Notes under the pieces: generated by a model
What the model was told of the DNA's origin: nothing
The model's input: the letters and a program-made list of their open reading frames with translations, nothing else
Databases searched by the model: none
Source: Colias croceus
Lineage: Eukaryota; Arthropoda; Insecta; Lepidoptera; Pieridae
Length of the DNA stretch: 64,000 nucleotides
Direction of reading: 5' to 3'
Assembly: GCF_905220415.1 (NCBI RefSeq)
Contig: NC_059539.1
Span: 3,286,001 to 3,350,000 of the forward strand
Program-made: the position numbers and the translations under genes
Part shown: in pieces, positions 25,570 to 40,500 of the stretch
Numbering within the stretch: position 1 is the first letter of the stretch
Layout of the letters: the number at the start of each line of letters is the position of its first letter

Positions 25570-28500
25570 GTGAGTTTTTATAACTATTCACGGATCGATG
25601 TGAATTTAAATCACAATACCTATTATTGTAATGAGACGTGTGCGCGCGTAATTCACATTCAAACAAGCACGGTATTATGGTTCTTAGAGCTCGGTAATTT
25701 GGTTTGCATTAGCGTACTTCAACTAATCACTGAGATCGTAATGATACGAGTGTCAAACGATGGGGCGTCGCAGTGCATACGAGACAAAAACATCAGAACA
25801 CTAATCATGCAAAACGTAAGTAGACAACGAGCGTTTAATGAATAATGCTAATGATAATGCATGTAAATTTAAGAGGTGACAATTATTAGTCGGGCCACCC
25901 AATAGGTAATGCTGCCGATGTTAATAGCCGTCGATATGCACGCGGCTGCATAATGAAGTATGAACAAGTTAACTGTGTGATTGATATTCCACCGATGGAT
26001 GCCGCTGGCAGCCACACAAATTAGACTCAAGCCTGACTATTAAACTCGGCGGCTGCTTAACATGCGCTAAATAATAAATATTGCAATACCAATAGATTAA
26101 ATGGACAAGCTTTGTATTGAAATAATAAATCGCAATTAAATTTCCATATTGGCATTAATCAATCAATTAGTAAATAACTTGATTATTTATATTTGCAAAA
26201 CTTCGATATATTACAGATTTTCAAATGTGGTGTGTGTGTGTGTGTGTTATATTTTGCAATATTGTGACAACGACTCAAAATTATGAAGATAGAGGAGTTT
26301 ATATAGGTAGACTTTCTCACTTGATACATTTTTTTTATATTATTTAGCATTTTCATAATTAATAATAAGCATAAATACATTAATAACAAAAACTTTGATA
26401 TTATGTATTATTTTTCAAAATTGATTATTGTTCTATAAAAAATTACAAATAAATCCTTTTTACAAGATACGTAGGTAGGTAATAGGTATATCTCATGGCA
26501 TACATAACAAGACTCTACATAATTTAAAATCTATTTAAAACTAATGACTCAATAACAAATGTTAATATAAAATTTAACGCAGTCAAAATTAAATAATAAT
26601 AAATCACAAAATCGCTTCTAGTTTTAAAATCCATGTTTAGTATTCAATTTTAAATGAAATTGATAATAATCTGCTCATTAATTGGCTTATTTGCTTAAAG
26701 ATATAATATGTTGATGAGATAATAATATATTCATAATATTTATCCACGTATCTATCAATTAATTTGACATAAAAACATTTATCTCCAAAAGTCCATCCAT
26801 TTCCCGTAGATAGGGTTGCCAGGCCATAAAATGCAAAGGCCGGACTGCGCACTATATAAGGCCGGACATTTTAGCCTAAAAGCCGGACATGTTTTTTTTA
26901 TTGCCAAACATAATGTTTTTACAGCTGGGCTGTTGAAAAAAGTATTTATACGTGGTGAAAAGTGAGGATATTCGATATTTATTAAAAGATGGACATAATA
27001 TTTATAATAAAAAAACTCGTTTACGAATTTGAAATGTTTATTAAGTTACACTATTACAGTTTTACTTACAAATGGATCATCAGTCTTTTGTAGATAATTA
27101 AATATTATTAAAACTAAAAAACAAATGAATATAGCTCTCTTTTGGCATTCTTAATACTATAAACTAAAAAATATAATAAAACAAATAAAAATAATCATTC
27201 TTCTGGAAAGTAACAAAAAGATAATATTAATTTTACGGCTAGGTAAGAATTTACTTTATAGTAGGTATTTATAGAACAATTTAAAATCTTTAAAAAAATA
27301 ACAAAATCTAGTTATATTTGCCGGCCGGAAGATAGTTTGCTCTCCGCTCGCCCTTGTCCGTTCGGGTCGGGCGCTCGTCCGCCCATCGTCGTACGAATCG
27401 CCACTCTGACAAAAAGCCTGACAAAAGCCGGACAGGCCAAACACGTACATATTTGGCCGGACGCGACTGCAAAATGCCTAACATGTCCGGCTAAAGCCGG
27501 ACACCTGGCAAGCCTACCCGTAGACAGCTAAAAGTACAAACAGTAATTTCTTATCAGACTTTCAAAGAAACGAAATCTAGACTAGGTAATTGCACTTTAT
27601 CAAGCTCCAAAAGCCTAACCAATATAACAAAATAAATTCCCGAGATATTGATTATCTCGAGAAATATTTCTCCCTCGATCGATTTCAATACACTTAACTC
27701 CTTTGCGTTAAGAATCCCTTATCTTTAGTACTAATTGCCTATATTGGTACTTTAAGGTTACGCCAACAAATCACACTGTATACTTATCCATTGTAGATTA
27801 TAAACCGTACAAATAGGTACTAAGCCATCGTACACATTGTTGGTACATGGAATTTCAATCAGAGCTTGCAAATTCTACTACGGAACGTCGTAAATTATTG
27901 TAACTTTCATGCAAATAAAGCCTCTATGTTCTTTGGAGCAAGGCAGGGATTTGGACACAGTAAAGGTGACTTAGGATCATCCTGCATTAGAGCCGTCGAG
28001 AAAAGTATGTGCAGAATCGTCGGTATGCAGAGAGAGGCAACGCAAGTAGCTGTAATTTGTATTGAAATAACCTTTCTGAATGAGTATCTCTACGTTTCAT
28101 CAGTCCGACTCAGATTTATTGTTTTTTACTGGCGTTCGCTTAAAGCACGAAATTATTGTTTTTATCTCGTCCGCGTGGAATTTTCGATGCAATTATATTA
28201 AGCTCAGCTCGGATTTTTAATTGGATCACTGAGTTTAACGATGCTAAAAAAGCCGTTGGTTACATCCGATAATTCTACTTCAGCGACAAAGTACTGTGTC
28301 ATATTGGTAAGAAGTAAATATAGGCAAAATGAATGCGTTTAAATGACACTTCTTTGTTTGCTATTCAGTGATTAAGAAAAGGTTAAACAATAAGAGATAT
28401 AAATAATATTTGTTGGTGCAATGCACCTGCGCTTGGAAATAATTCCAATAATAGGTGTGTAGAGTTTTTGCTGTCTCTAGAATATTTTTCTTATGTGGTT

Positions 28501-31500
28501 TTACTTCGACGTACGTAATTACTTTGTTATGATTAACTTCTGTAATGTACATTTAATTCAATAAACACAAATAGAAGCTAACTCAGGAAATCTCAATATA
28601 CATAATAATATAAAATACGTATGTTTATCTTAAAACATGTGAATAAATAATATAAGTTTTAATTAATGACTCTATTAAAAACAAAGTTGCATCTTTTAGA
28701 TATGCCTTTTTACATCATTTTTTTTAAGATGAAGTTAAAAAGTGAAGATTCAGTTAAAAACATTTACATAAAACCTTCTTATATCGCAGATACCAAATCC
28801 AATATGTTACAATGTATCAACCTTTGCAACGAACGATTTTATGGGAACGCGAGCTACTTATAATGGATGGATGGATGGATGGATGTTTGTATACTATCTA
28901 CTGAACCCATTACAATGAAATTTGGTATGTAGGTAGCTGAAAACCCCAAATAAGACATAGGCTACTTTTTATCCCGGAAATCCCACAGGAACGGAAATTT
29001 TTATATTCTATTCTATTCTATAAAACGCAGACGAAGTCGCGGTCGGTCTAGTATTCACAATACCTTTGAGGGAAAACTGCACTAGGAAACTACAATACAT
29101 ACATATACATAAGACGTATAACTGTATGTGTATGGAAAGGCACATAGCATGCTATGTAGCTTTCCTTCACGTCGTGCGTCACACGATGTCACACGCAACG
29201 TCCAAGCCGCGTATTAATAAATAGAAAGATGCAAAAAATGATAACGATTATAATGATTGCGTTTCATTAAGAACATTAAATGTATATAATTCGTTTTCCG
29301 AGCATCCCTTAATGATACGGCCGCATTCCCGGACCGTGGGAAGAGTTGAGATAACTTAAACAGTTATGCAAAGACGGAAAACACTGTTTATCTTTTGTTA
29401 CGATTACTTTTAGTGTTCCTCGCTCGGTGGAAATGTGTTCCCATTAGAAAGTGTAATAGACAACTGAAAAGTATATATACATACTAATATTATAAATGCG
29501 GAAGTAACTCTGTCTGTCTGTCTGTTACTCAATCACGCCTAAACTACTGAACCAATTTTCATGAAATTTGGTATGAAGATATTTTGAGATACCCGAGAAA
29601 GGACATTGGCTACTTTTTATCCCGGGAAAATAACGCAATCCCGGAAATCCCACGGGAACAAGAACTATGAGGGTTTTACTGTGACTGCGCGGGCGAAGCC
29701 GCGGGCGGAAACCAAGTGTTGATATAATCGCAAATAATGTATTGAAAAGGTTCTACTTTGATTCTTATTATTTGATAATACGGAAATAGAATTTCCAGCG
29801 CAATCTATATTTCTACTTTCATATCTAAAATTACTAAGTGTAAAGTATAAAAGGGAAGCCAATATTTTATATTTATAGGTACGAATATATAAAAAATGGC
29901 ATTTAAGCTATTTGTTACCTATTTGTACTTCCACCCAGTATCGCATCATTTTTCAGAGATAATACCGAGTCGCTAAATATTCAATAGTTCTAAGATACAC
30001 ATTTTCATTTTATAAATATACAGAACCACTTCTATCTCGACAAACTCAACCATTTACAACAGAACTGATAAGGAACGCTCTCATTCATGGAAGTAAAATA
30101 GAAAAGTACACAGTCCAAACAATATGAGTCGGTAACGAGTACAAACAATTGACACGCGTGTTAGAATTAAAATAAACGGTTGTTTTTAGTGAAAGGAATT
30201 AGATTTTGATTTTTGACCTCATATTATATTAACCTTAAATATCACTAACACACATAGTATAAAACAAAGTCGCTTTCTCTGTCCCTATGTCCCTTTGTAT
30301 GCTTAAATCTTTAAAACTGCGCAACGGATTTTGATGCGTTTTTTTAAATAGATGGAGTGATTCAAGAATAATGTTTTAGTATATCATTTATTAGGTTTTA
30401 GACAAAGCGGGCGAAGCCTAGTATATATATAATAAGGAGCCAGATTTTTGTCTGAAAATGTAATTAATAAAAAGGTCTTATTTCATACTAGCTTTACGCT
30501 GCGACGTCGCTCACTTTGTCGAAATTTTAACAAATTATATACTAAAACATTTCTTTAAGAAATAACTCTATTTATTACCTAAATAAAAAAAAACGTATCA
30601 AAGTCAATAGTTTTACAGATCTAAGCTTACATAGGCATAGTAGTGAAAAAGCTCCTATTTCCAATGCTAAAAGCTTTGTGAACGTGTTTCCATTTTCTGA
30701 TTAAAATAACGACTTTTAGCACAGAGCTATATTTAATGTAGTTATACTTACTGCGTCAGCATTAACGTGGATAAATAGATATAACCGGTACCTACATAAT
30801 ACGCAACTTGGATTGCGATGCAAAAGCTCATTCTAGACTCTAGAGCATTGAACATTTTTACTGATTTATTTTCATTTTTCATTTTTAATTATTGCATTGA
30901 ATTCTAAGTGTTTAACGCTTTTGACTTGTAATTTATGAAAGTACGTTAATCATTCACAAATTCACCAATAAATTAACTGAGCTTTTAACTACTAAGAACT
31001 TTAAATATAAATTTTCGAAAATTTCTTAAAAAAATTTAATGATGAACACAAATATTCTCTTAACTAAATACTAGTCACAGTTGCCAGCAAATAAACATTA
31101 AAAAAATGTAACAAAAGCACGTCTCGCTCATATCAAAGTGACTATAAAGCTAAGTGTCGAATCACGTAGACACAAGACATCAGATCAACGTGAATTTGAT
31201 GCGTGCTATCTTGACCCGGAAAAGCGGTTAAAATTATTTTATTAATATTTTTATTGTGACACTTTTTGGCTTGTAAATTGTGCGTATATTTCTAGACGCA
31301 ATAAGGACAAGTCTATGTACGTTTTGAAGTGCAAAAGCAAGGAAAAATTGTATGAAATACAGTTAGCATTACGTATTATACCACCACCTGATAAAAACAT
31401 TTCTCCTAAGTATAATAAAAAGTATCTTTCAAAAAACATATTCCGACTTAAAATTTGATGCTCTTACATTTATTATCCTATACAGGAAAATTATATCGAC

Positions 31501-34500
31501 ATGTTCCAAACACTAAAATAATTTTCCCCAACACATTAATACCTCAACGAACGTTAAGTGTGGTAATTTAATATTAATATCCGTATTACCCGTAGTCAAA
31601 GCGGGTGGTCGCTTACGAGGCATCAACAACAACTTTAATCAAACGAGATTCGAGAACAATCCATAACAGAACATTCCACGACCGAAACCCCATACAATAA
31701 TATTAATTAAAATCTTATACCGTCAAATACTTCACAAATATTTGTCGGAGAACGGGAGCCCTTACAAATTGTTTCATTTATAAACTATTCTCAACCCGTG
31801 CGATACCATCTGCTTAGAATAAATTAATTATAATGACGTTTATTTTTCGAACGGCTACCAATTAACGCGTAATATGTTATAATATAAAATGTACGATATT
31901 GACATTCGATGACTTTTATATAATTATGTTAATTTTATTTATAGATGGCATAAAACTATGTTAAAACCGTAACGTCTACATATTAATTGAATTAATCTTA
32001 ATTAAATGTGTTCTGTGACTTATTGGTCTACAGCTCGTGTAACTTTTTGCGATACATTTACGAATTAATAATATGAAGCGGAAAATCTATTTATAAACAG
32101 TAAATCAACGACTACTTTATATCTAAAATTAGCAAATGTTGTTTGGAAATTCTTTGTTGCATCCAATATATAAAAAGAAATTGTATTCTTGCGCACAATC
32201 CAATTATTGTTAGATTTTTCTGAACATGAAATCATAATTGATTTTTACGTGTATTAGCAATTTACGTTTTACATACATCTTCTATCTACCCAGAATCAAC
32301 CCTATAGAAAATTCCAGACTTCTTATACGACTAGGTAGTAGGTACCTTATATTTATATTATATAAGCTCATTTCTAATCGACTTAAAAAAAAGGAATAGT
32401 TTATCAATTCGGCCGGTGTATTTTTTTTAGTACATTATTTCAACACATTATCCAAAATTACAGCTCAAGAGGCGAACTTTTGAAACTCAACTCTGCGCTC
32501 GCATGCCGTTTCGTTCGCGGCCTGACCCGTGAACAGAGGACCATCTGCCATGATGCGCCGGACACCGCGTCTGTCGCCTTCGAAGGTCTGCAGCTGGCTG
32601 TGAAGGAATGCCAGCATCAGTTCCGCTGGCATAGGTGGAACTGTACAAGCCTGTTGACGAAGAGTTCTAACCCGCATGCTAGCGCGCTGATGAAGCGAGG
32701 TGAGGTGCTTTTTGGCATGACGTTTTTCTGTAGTAAAGATTTAAAACAAGTTTGATTATTTGTTCTTGTCTTCCTTGCACATCAAAAGGGGCTAGTTTAT
32801 TTTCAACAGATATATAAAATATAAAAATAAATAAAACCCTTTTATCAAGAAAAGAAAATATATATTTGTATTAATAACGAAGAAAATATATTTTTATTCA
32901 ATAAGCATATTATCAGCATTCAATAAGCAACAATCCATATTAACAACCAAAATTACATTTCGTAAAATAAAGTTAATAAGATTCACATAGGTAGGTCCTA
33001 AACGTAATAAATAACTTAGAAAATATAGTAAAAGCGGTAGCCAATATGGAAAAGACGCAATAAAATAGTAGACACAAATACGTCTCTTTGTTTAATTATT
33101 TATCATTACAAGACACGAAGTCTAAGTACTTACAGGGGCACTACTGTAAAACATACCCGTATTTTGTTCATGTCAACCTCAAGACGCTACTTCATTATGC
33201 AGGATAATAAAATATGCAAAGCGATAGTAAAACACACGGATTTATTTATGAAACCCTTGTCGCAAACGGTTGACAAGCAATTACTTGGCCCGCGTCATTC
33301 CGCGTAGGTGGCAAGCGAGCCAGCTCGCATATGAGCTTTATAAAGTGAACCAATTGCAAGCGGTTCGATCCGAATTTATTACGACGAAAAATTATCTACG
33401 CGTATTAATACAGACGGGAATGCGGTCGCATTATGCCGTGTATTTACAGATTTCTTTATGTCTGTATCTCTGGGTGTGAAGGGCTTTGTGTTTTTTCCAT
33501 CGTCGCACACGTTGACGTGGAAATTTACGAGCATGGAGGATGGGAGACAACAAATAATAAGACGGACCTTCGTTGCCAGGTGGGTTCGCTCCCGAGGCCG
33601 CGATTTCACGCTACGTGTGGGTCCGGCCAACGCCCCTCCCTCACCTCACCAATTAATATTTTAACTGAAATTGTCTGAACGGATTCCAGTGAGACTTGTT
33701 TAATATCCTACACGTCCTCTGGTATAATATTTTGTACTCGTAAACCTGCATATTTGTGGTATTCGATTTTGGTTAAGGTGTGCGCATCTCGTTTTAGAAA
33801 AACTGCATACGTTACCTACAAAACAAAAACAAATGATTTCAAAATAAATTAAAATGAAATCATAAATGGGCATGCGAAGTGCGAAGTGCGATTTTGACGT
33901 TAATTTTGACAGCACTACATGATTGCGATACAACTTGACAGGTTTAATAGATTATCCGTAAATACGTAAATCTGGCCATTGTTGGCGAGACACAGATCTC
34001 TATTAGTATTGCTAACGCGCCGGAACGACACCTTCCGGCCCTTCAACAACACGATTCTGTTTAAATTGAAAAATAGTGAAAAAATAGCGTAACTAAATAG
34101 TTAAACATCTTTCTTAACTTGCCCATTGTTGGGGTCCCGAATTGAAACGTTGACGGGTGAAAAAAAGAGAACAAATCTAAGAGATGCTTTTAAATAAGAT
34201 AATAGCGATCGATGATCGACGAAGAAAGATAATAATGATTCCGGACCGTTGGATTTTTTCATCGACGTATCTGCATCGATGAAAGAGCGCTCGAACGTCC
34301 CATTTTGTATGTGTTACGGAATTCGTCACGCTTCCCTGAGATCCTCCACGCGTTGTTAGCGCTCTTGTGTACGTGACGCTTATGTAAAGGGACAATGAGG
34401 ACAATTTAATGACTTTTGTGGAGCTAATGAGACGATTGTTGGAATCGACCTCGCCTAATAGCCAATGATGGGGAGATTAGCGCAAGATGTAAGATGATGC

Positions 34501-37500
34501 GTTAGATGTCGGCACAATGGGCATATAGTAGGGTGGCGAGACGACGTGTCGATACGATCGAGTGCACGTGACCAGCATCCACGCCGCGAACGTCATAAAA
34601 AAGTGACATTTATTGGCATTTTATATCAACAACGTGTCAGGTGACAGACAATGCGCGGTTATGATGCTGCAAAAACGAGCAAGTCTTATCTGACGGCATG
34701 TCGTGGGAATTCTCTTGAGCGATGTGACGTCTTAATTTCATATCATCGCAGAACATGGCTCGCGGAATTAGAGCGGATGTCAATATTTAATGCAAGGGGC
34801 GGGAGGGGTGTCATTGTGATGGCCTAAAATAACAATTTAAGACCAAAGGACGTGTCGAAATGTCTCAATGTGGCCGACATCTAATGGCCACGATAACATC
34901 TCCTTGGCGCGTTACCGAATCGTGCTCCTTCGGATGCCTCTCAACTGTGAGAAAAAACACAAAAGGGCCCATAAAAATATGAAATTGTCCAGAGTACTGC
35001 GTTCCCGGCTCGGACGTGACATTGAGTGGTTTTTTGTGAGCTTCCATTGTTCAGTGGGACTGCACGAGCTTAAGTACTTAATTAGGTAAAGGTAATGATG
35101 TTGCAAAATTATAAGGAGGGTAATAGAAACGGTACTTCACGCTTGTTGTGTGAATTGTTTGGTTTCAAATAGAAGTAAATTTTGAGCGACTGTTACGTTT
35201 TGAACGTGTCTGATTTCCCGTAAAAATAAAATGTAATTAATATATTTATTAAAATATAATGTTCTAGTTTAAAAAAAAATAATATAATAACAATTAAAAT
35301 ACTTACAAAACAATTAGGCGGATTCTATAGGTTTTACAACATCAACCTTTTGATTCAAACATACCTTCACAAAAGTAGGTACTTAAAACTCCATAATTCA
35401 TCCCAAAAATTCAAACAATTACGATTCCTTGCATATAGCTAAATGATGGGCAAAGTTCTGGATAACCTTCAGCCGAGCATCGAACCCGGGGCGCGAGGAC
35501 TCATTGTTCGGTTTTGGTAATTAGCAATTCGTAACGCACAATCTAAACCATTTCCACACGCCTTAATTGGCACAAAATTCTGGGCCTGACGCTTTCGTAA
35601 AAAGTTAATTAAATGTGGATAAATATTTATGTATGACGCGACTATTAAAATTGTGATATTTACGGATTTATGTAGCGGGCGAAGCGAATTGCGAGCGTTT
35701 TAATTAATGCTTTATTGGAAGATTGTTAATTTGTCGATTAGTAATTAGAGCCAAATTATGGGATAGTATAATCACTAGCAATGGAAAAATTAATAACTGA
35801 AATGTCTTTCTAGACTATTTTACGTACAGGTTCATACTTTACACTTACCTACTTACTTTTTGTTTTGTTTATTTTCGAAGTGTGATACAATCATACGACT
35901 AAATTAACAGTTATTTTGAGATGAAATAATCTATACTAATATTAGAAGAGTTTGTTTGTTTGTTTGTTTGTTTGTTTGAACGCACTAATCTCGGGAACTA
36001 CTGGTCCTATTTTAAAAATTCTTTCGGTGTTAGATAGCCCATTTATCGAGGAAGGTTATAAGTAATATTTCATCACGCTACGGGCAACAGGAGTGGAGCC
36101 ACGGGGGTGAAACCGCGCGGAGCAGCTAGTTAGAAAATATAATAAACTAACAATCTTACTTACAATTACTGACAATTTAGTTACGTAGTATTTAATTGGA
36201 ATACTTAAAAAATCTATTAAATATTGATTTTAAATACAAAACATTAAACATTTCGAACTTGTCCATTTGTTAGTCGGAAATACAGATCAAAGATTTCAAA
36301 GCTCTTGAGAGTTTTAAGCTTAGTGTTAGATTAAGACAACTTATAAAAGTTGTCTTCGATTTCACGGTTTTAACGAAAGTTATAACTTTATACTTACTTC
36401 CCGAAAAATACCTATTTTAAAATTTCATAAATACAGTGAATAAAAATATATCTATAATAAAATATTATTTCATGTTTTGTAAAACGATAGTTACCTAAAA
36501 ATGATATTAATCCATACTAATATTATAAATGCGAAAGTAACTCTGTCTGTCTGTTTGTTACGCCGTAACTACTGAACCAATTTGCATGAAATTTGATATA
36601 AAGAAATTTTCATACCCGAGAAAGGACATAGGATAGGTTTTATCCCGGAAATCCCACAGGAACGGGAACTATGCGGGTTTTTCTTTCTTCTGCGCGGGCG
36701 ATGCCGCGGGTGGAAAGCCAATAAAAATGAACAAAGGCAGGTTATATAAAAATATTGATTTCATTATTGAAAGCCAATCAATCCCAGGTGTGTTTACGAC
36801 AAAAGTCGTAAAGCTCAACCCTTTAAGTTACTCTTTCACCTTAGATTGGTCACGAACATTAATAACAAAAAGACAATATAAAATTACACACCTGTGATAT
36901 CTTCATTGCAATTGCAATTACGATTCCGTCATATAAATACGCTGAAAACAGTGTTCCCATGAAGTATGTTAATAAGAAGCCCACCGACTTGAGAACGGGA
37001 TCAACACTCGACTTAATAATTAATTAATTATTCAACAAGCTGGTAACGTCCGCATTTACATAGTCAGATGCGTAAAGCAAAAAAAAAACAAATCACAATG
37101 GCAATTGCTGTTAAACAGATCACAAACCTTACCATACCCTTATTTAATTAGGTATACTCGACAAAAAAGTCGTTAATTCATTCAGTATACTGAGAAAATT
37201 TACAGGTTATACACACGAACGCGAGAAGCGTTGAAAAAACATTAAATCGAAATCACGGGACTCGTAAATCACATCGAGTGACCACGCTGCGCACACGCTT
37301 CAAAAACTTTGTAGCACAATATGGAAAAAGCGGACCACCTCAAGCGGGTCTTGGAAAAACCTTGCATTATGCGCATCCGATTACATAAGGGTCTGTTAAG
37401 GTCCATCTTCTAGTGGTATGAGCGAAGAGCTTTTAAGCGTTGGCGAAAGATGAAGGATACGAAAAACTGAAATGTTATAGTTGAAATTTGCTTTTGCGGA

Positions 37501-40500
37501 TAATCTTATTCCTAAGCGCAAAATGTGTTACTACAAAATCGCATACCTTAAAAAACGTTTCGTTTTCATTGGGCAAAGATTGTATTTTATAAGCGTTAAA
37601 AATATCGTATACCATACAGAACAATAAAGCAGAACTTTCTGTAGTGCAAAAGTTACTGTCACTCAAGCATATCCTCAAGAAAATTGTTCTCTCTTCGCTC
37701 CGCTCCACTGGCTTGCTACCCTTATCAGTACTTTAAAACGAATTGGAGTTAAAATAAAACGTACGATATGATAATTGAAATTTGTATTTACTTAGGCGCG
37801 CTGTGAATTTTTTGCGCTCCGGCGCCGTTTCCATAAACGGCACGAATGGAGATTTGCCAATTTTATTTTATCCGCGGTTCTGGGAAGCGCGACGTGATCG
37901 TTTATCTACTCTGAGTGATATTGTTTATCATAATTACAGTATTAGTAGTATCGTACATAAAAATGGAGTTTTGCCAAGTATGTACAAATAATAACCACGT
38001 CACTTGGTACTTTCATATAGCTACTATAGGGATATATGGCTCAGAAAAAAAAGGCTCCTCAAATTTTCAGGAGCCTTTTTTCTGTGAAGGAAACTTAAAC
38101 ACCTTCTCTTTTTTATCATCCTGTAATAAGGCATTCAAGAATTTTCAATTGGTTATAAAAACCAAAATACGTATGATACTTTCAAAATTATTACCTAGAT
38201 GTAATGTTACAGTAGATAAGTTACCCAGATAAGATTAGCCTGATATTTATTTATGTCCACTGTCCAAATCCTGAGGCATATTTTTTCGTAAGTCGTACCA
38301 AAAATAATTAAATGTCATGCATTATTGAAAGGTGGATAAAAAGCAAAGATACAAGTGTAAGGGAAGAATTTAAAATCTGTCACCCGCTCGCGATTCGCGG
38401 TATTTGGTTTAAAAAGTTCAGCGTATAAGTAGAATGCATTGGAATCGATCAGGAAACCAGATTGCGAGATAAACATATTAGTCTACAGGAATTAAATATG
38501 CTACTCTTTATTCTTATAAAGTGGTTGATTGAATTTGAGTGAATGTGAAACTACAAAAATATGTGAAATCGTCGCAATTTTTTATGAACATTATTAAATA
38601 TAGTAGAGATAAATATTTCACAAGTGATACATTCACATCAAATTGAAATTAATGAATTTTAGTAGTTTTCTATGCAATTCTTAACTACAAATTCAATATT
38701 ATGACCTACCCAAAAAAAACCTACGCGAGCGTAGTCGCAGACAAGGCCTGTGAAAAACTCTCAAATTCAATCAAAATAAAACTGTTAAATTCTTAATTCC
38801 ACACCTCTACTACTAAAACTCTACAGCTCTACTCTATAAAACAATCAAACAAAACAGCTATTATATATAAATCCTCCATACAGGCGTTCCGGTCACCCAT
38901 AACTCTAACTATCGAAGTCGATCAATCGAGCGTGGTATATATTGCTACAGATCGATGCTATCGAGTTTCAACGCATCAGCAAATATAAATTTGTCACTGG
39001 GCTCTTGGAAAAAGCGGAATCTTATAAATAAACAATAATCGCCCTATACGGCCGGTACACCGTAACATTCTTCGGAAATGAAACCGATGTTATTGATAAC
39101 GTAACGGTGTTTTATATGATACGATATTTTGTAGTGTCGTTGCCGATGTATGCAAGAGAAGGCAAAATACGTATGTAACAAACTTTCAGAGCAACTGAAA
39201 AAACATGTAGTAGGACCTCATCACCATCATAATTTCTGTAGAAATGAGGTCCTGCTCTGTACTGTAGTTACAAACTTTTAAGGTTATCAGCTCTTCTTCC
39301 CATAGTCTTAAATTTTAATGACAATATCGAATGCAATAAAATTATGCCATTTTGCAACTTAATAAATTTTAATGGAATCAATTCTGTTTAAATTGGGCAT
39401 GTTAAAATAATTTAACCAAAACTCTATAATAATACCTATGTAAAATAATATAACAGCTAACTTACACGAGTGTCATAACTTCACGACACGACAAACCGTA
39501 TCGTGACGGCTAAACGTCCCTCCAATCACAAAGTATTAATTCACTTGACAAGAGATGATCGCAGCAGATAATGCTTGATTTATAATGATTATCATTATAT
39601 TATACTTGAATCATCCTAAATCATGTGCTGTCCAGTTTTTGCTGTAAGTTTGATGACCTAGAATCGAGGACTTTTACGAACTTATACATTTTTCATGCGC
39701 TCCCTCGTACTGTATTGTACATTTGATTTATATGGCACGACTGCTATATTTTTAATACAATTTTATTGCAAGGCAGAATTAAAGCCAATAGATATAGAAT
39801 TTTCGTAATTGAAGTGTAAAGTAAAAATTGTACAGTAAAAAAATACCACGGAAGTGAGAAGTTATGAGAAAAGAAAAATGTTCCGATCTATACTCATTAC
39901 TCATGTCTAAAGTGTATGTTATAAATAGTTTTCACAAGTCATAGGTAACATTAGTTACACAAATTCAAAATACGTTAATAGCTTACTAACTCATAATTCA
40001 CATAAATTTCAGTTGCTCTATTATTATCTATAGACGTTTTTATTAAAGTCACTTCTATATATGCGTCTTAAATATCCCATACTCAAAACAAAATTTTAAA
40101 TAACTGGTATTAATTAGCCCACTGCCGTATGCATCATATCACGCTATCCCAAAATAAAAACTCCTTAATTCTAATCAACCGTATCTCGACGTCAATTAGA
40201 CTGCTCACTATCCTAATCCATTGATAACGCGGCAATCGTATTAATCACTCGATACAATCGAATTAATTTACTCGATTCTGATATCGATTCATCAGCCCCG
40301 TTTAATGCACTGTGAGAATTATTTTTATATTGATTTTTATGTTTTTTTTTTATTCTATGTTCTTTGTAGTTCTAAGTAGTAAGTACTCGTCATTCATGAG
40401 AAATTTATGTTAAGTTAATACGTAAAATAAAATTGGTACACATTTTTATCCTAGAAGTAACTCTAACAATCATACATTTTATTCCCTTTTGGTCTTCATA

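Larger units (their letters stand above)
25570..32463 (+). other. Wnt10 intron 1
   Basis: 6.9 kb, non-coding. It holds a TG microsatellite near 26230, a hAT MITE (26811), repeats at 28863, 29480 and 30251, and otherwise A+T-rich unique sequence. The open frames here (for example 27866-28201) have no recognisable domain. Confidence 0.8.

Noticed and set aside
27866..28201. 111-codon plus-strand ORF in Wnt10 intron 1
   Set aside because: No domain or codon pattern of a gene and no joining splice sites.
32465..32677. Minus-strand ORF opposite Wnt10 exon 2 (and similar ones opposite exons 1, 3 and 6)
   Set aside because: Shadows of strongly coding exons on the plus strand.
35474..35500. B-box-like ATCGAACCCGGGG on the plus strand suggesting another tRNA
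   Set aside because: No paired acceptor or anticodon arms; at most an old SINE remnant.
38042..38084. Bacterial contamination suggested by the terminator-like hairpin
   Set aside because: Flanking sequence is continuous A+T-rich insect intron with no bacterial genes or composition shift.
38042..38084. miRNA precursor
   Set aside because: Stem of about 16 bp and 43 nt overall is too short for a Drosha/Dicer substrate.
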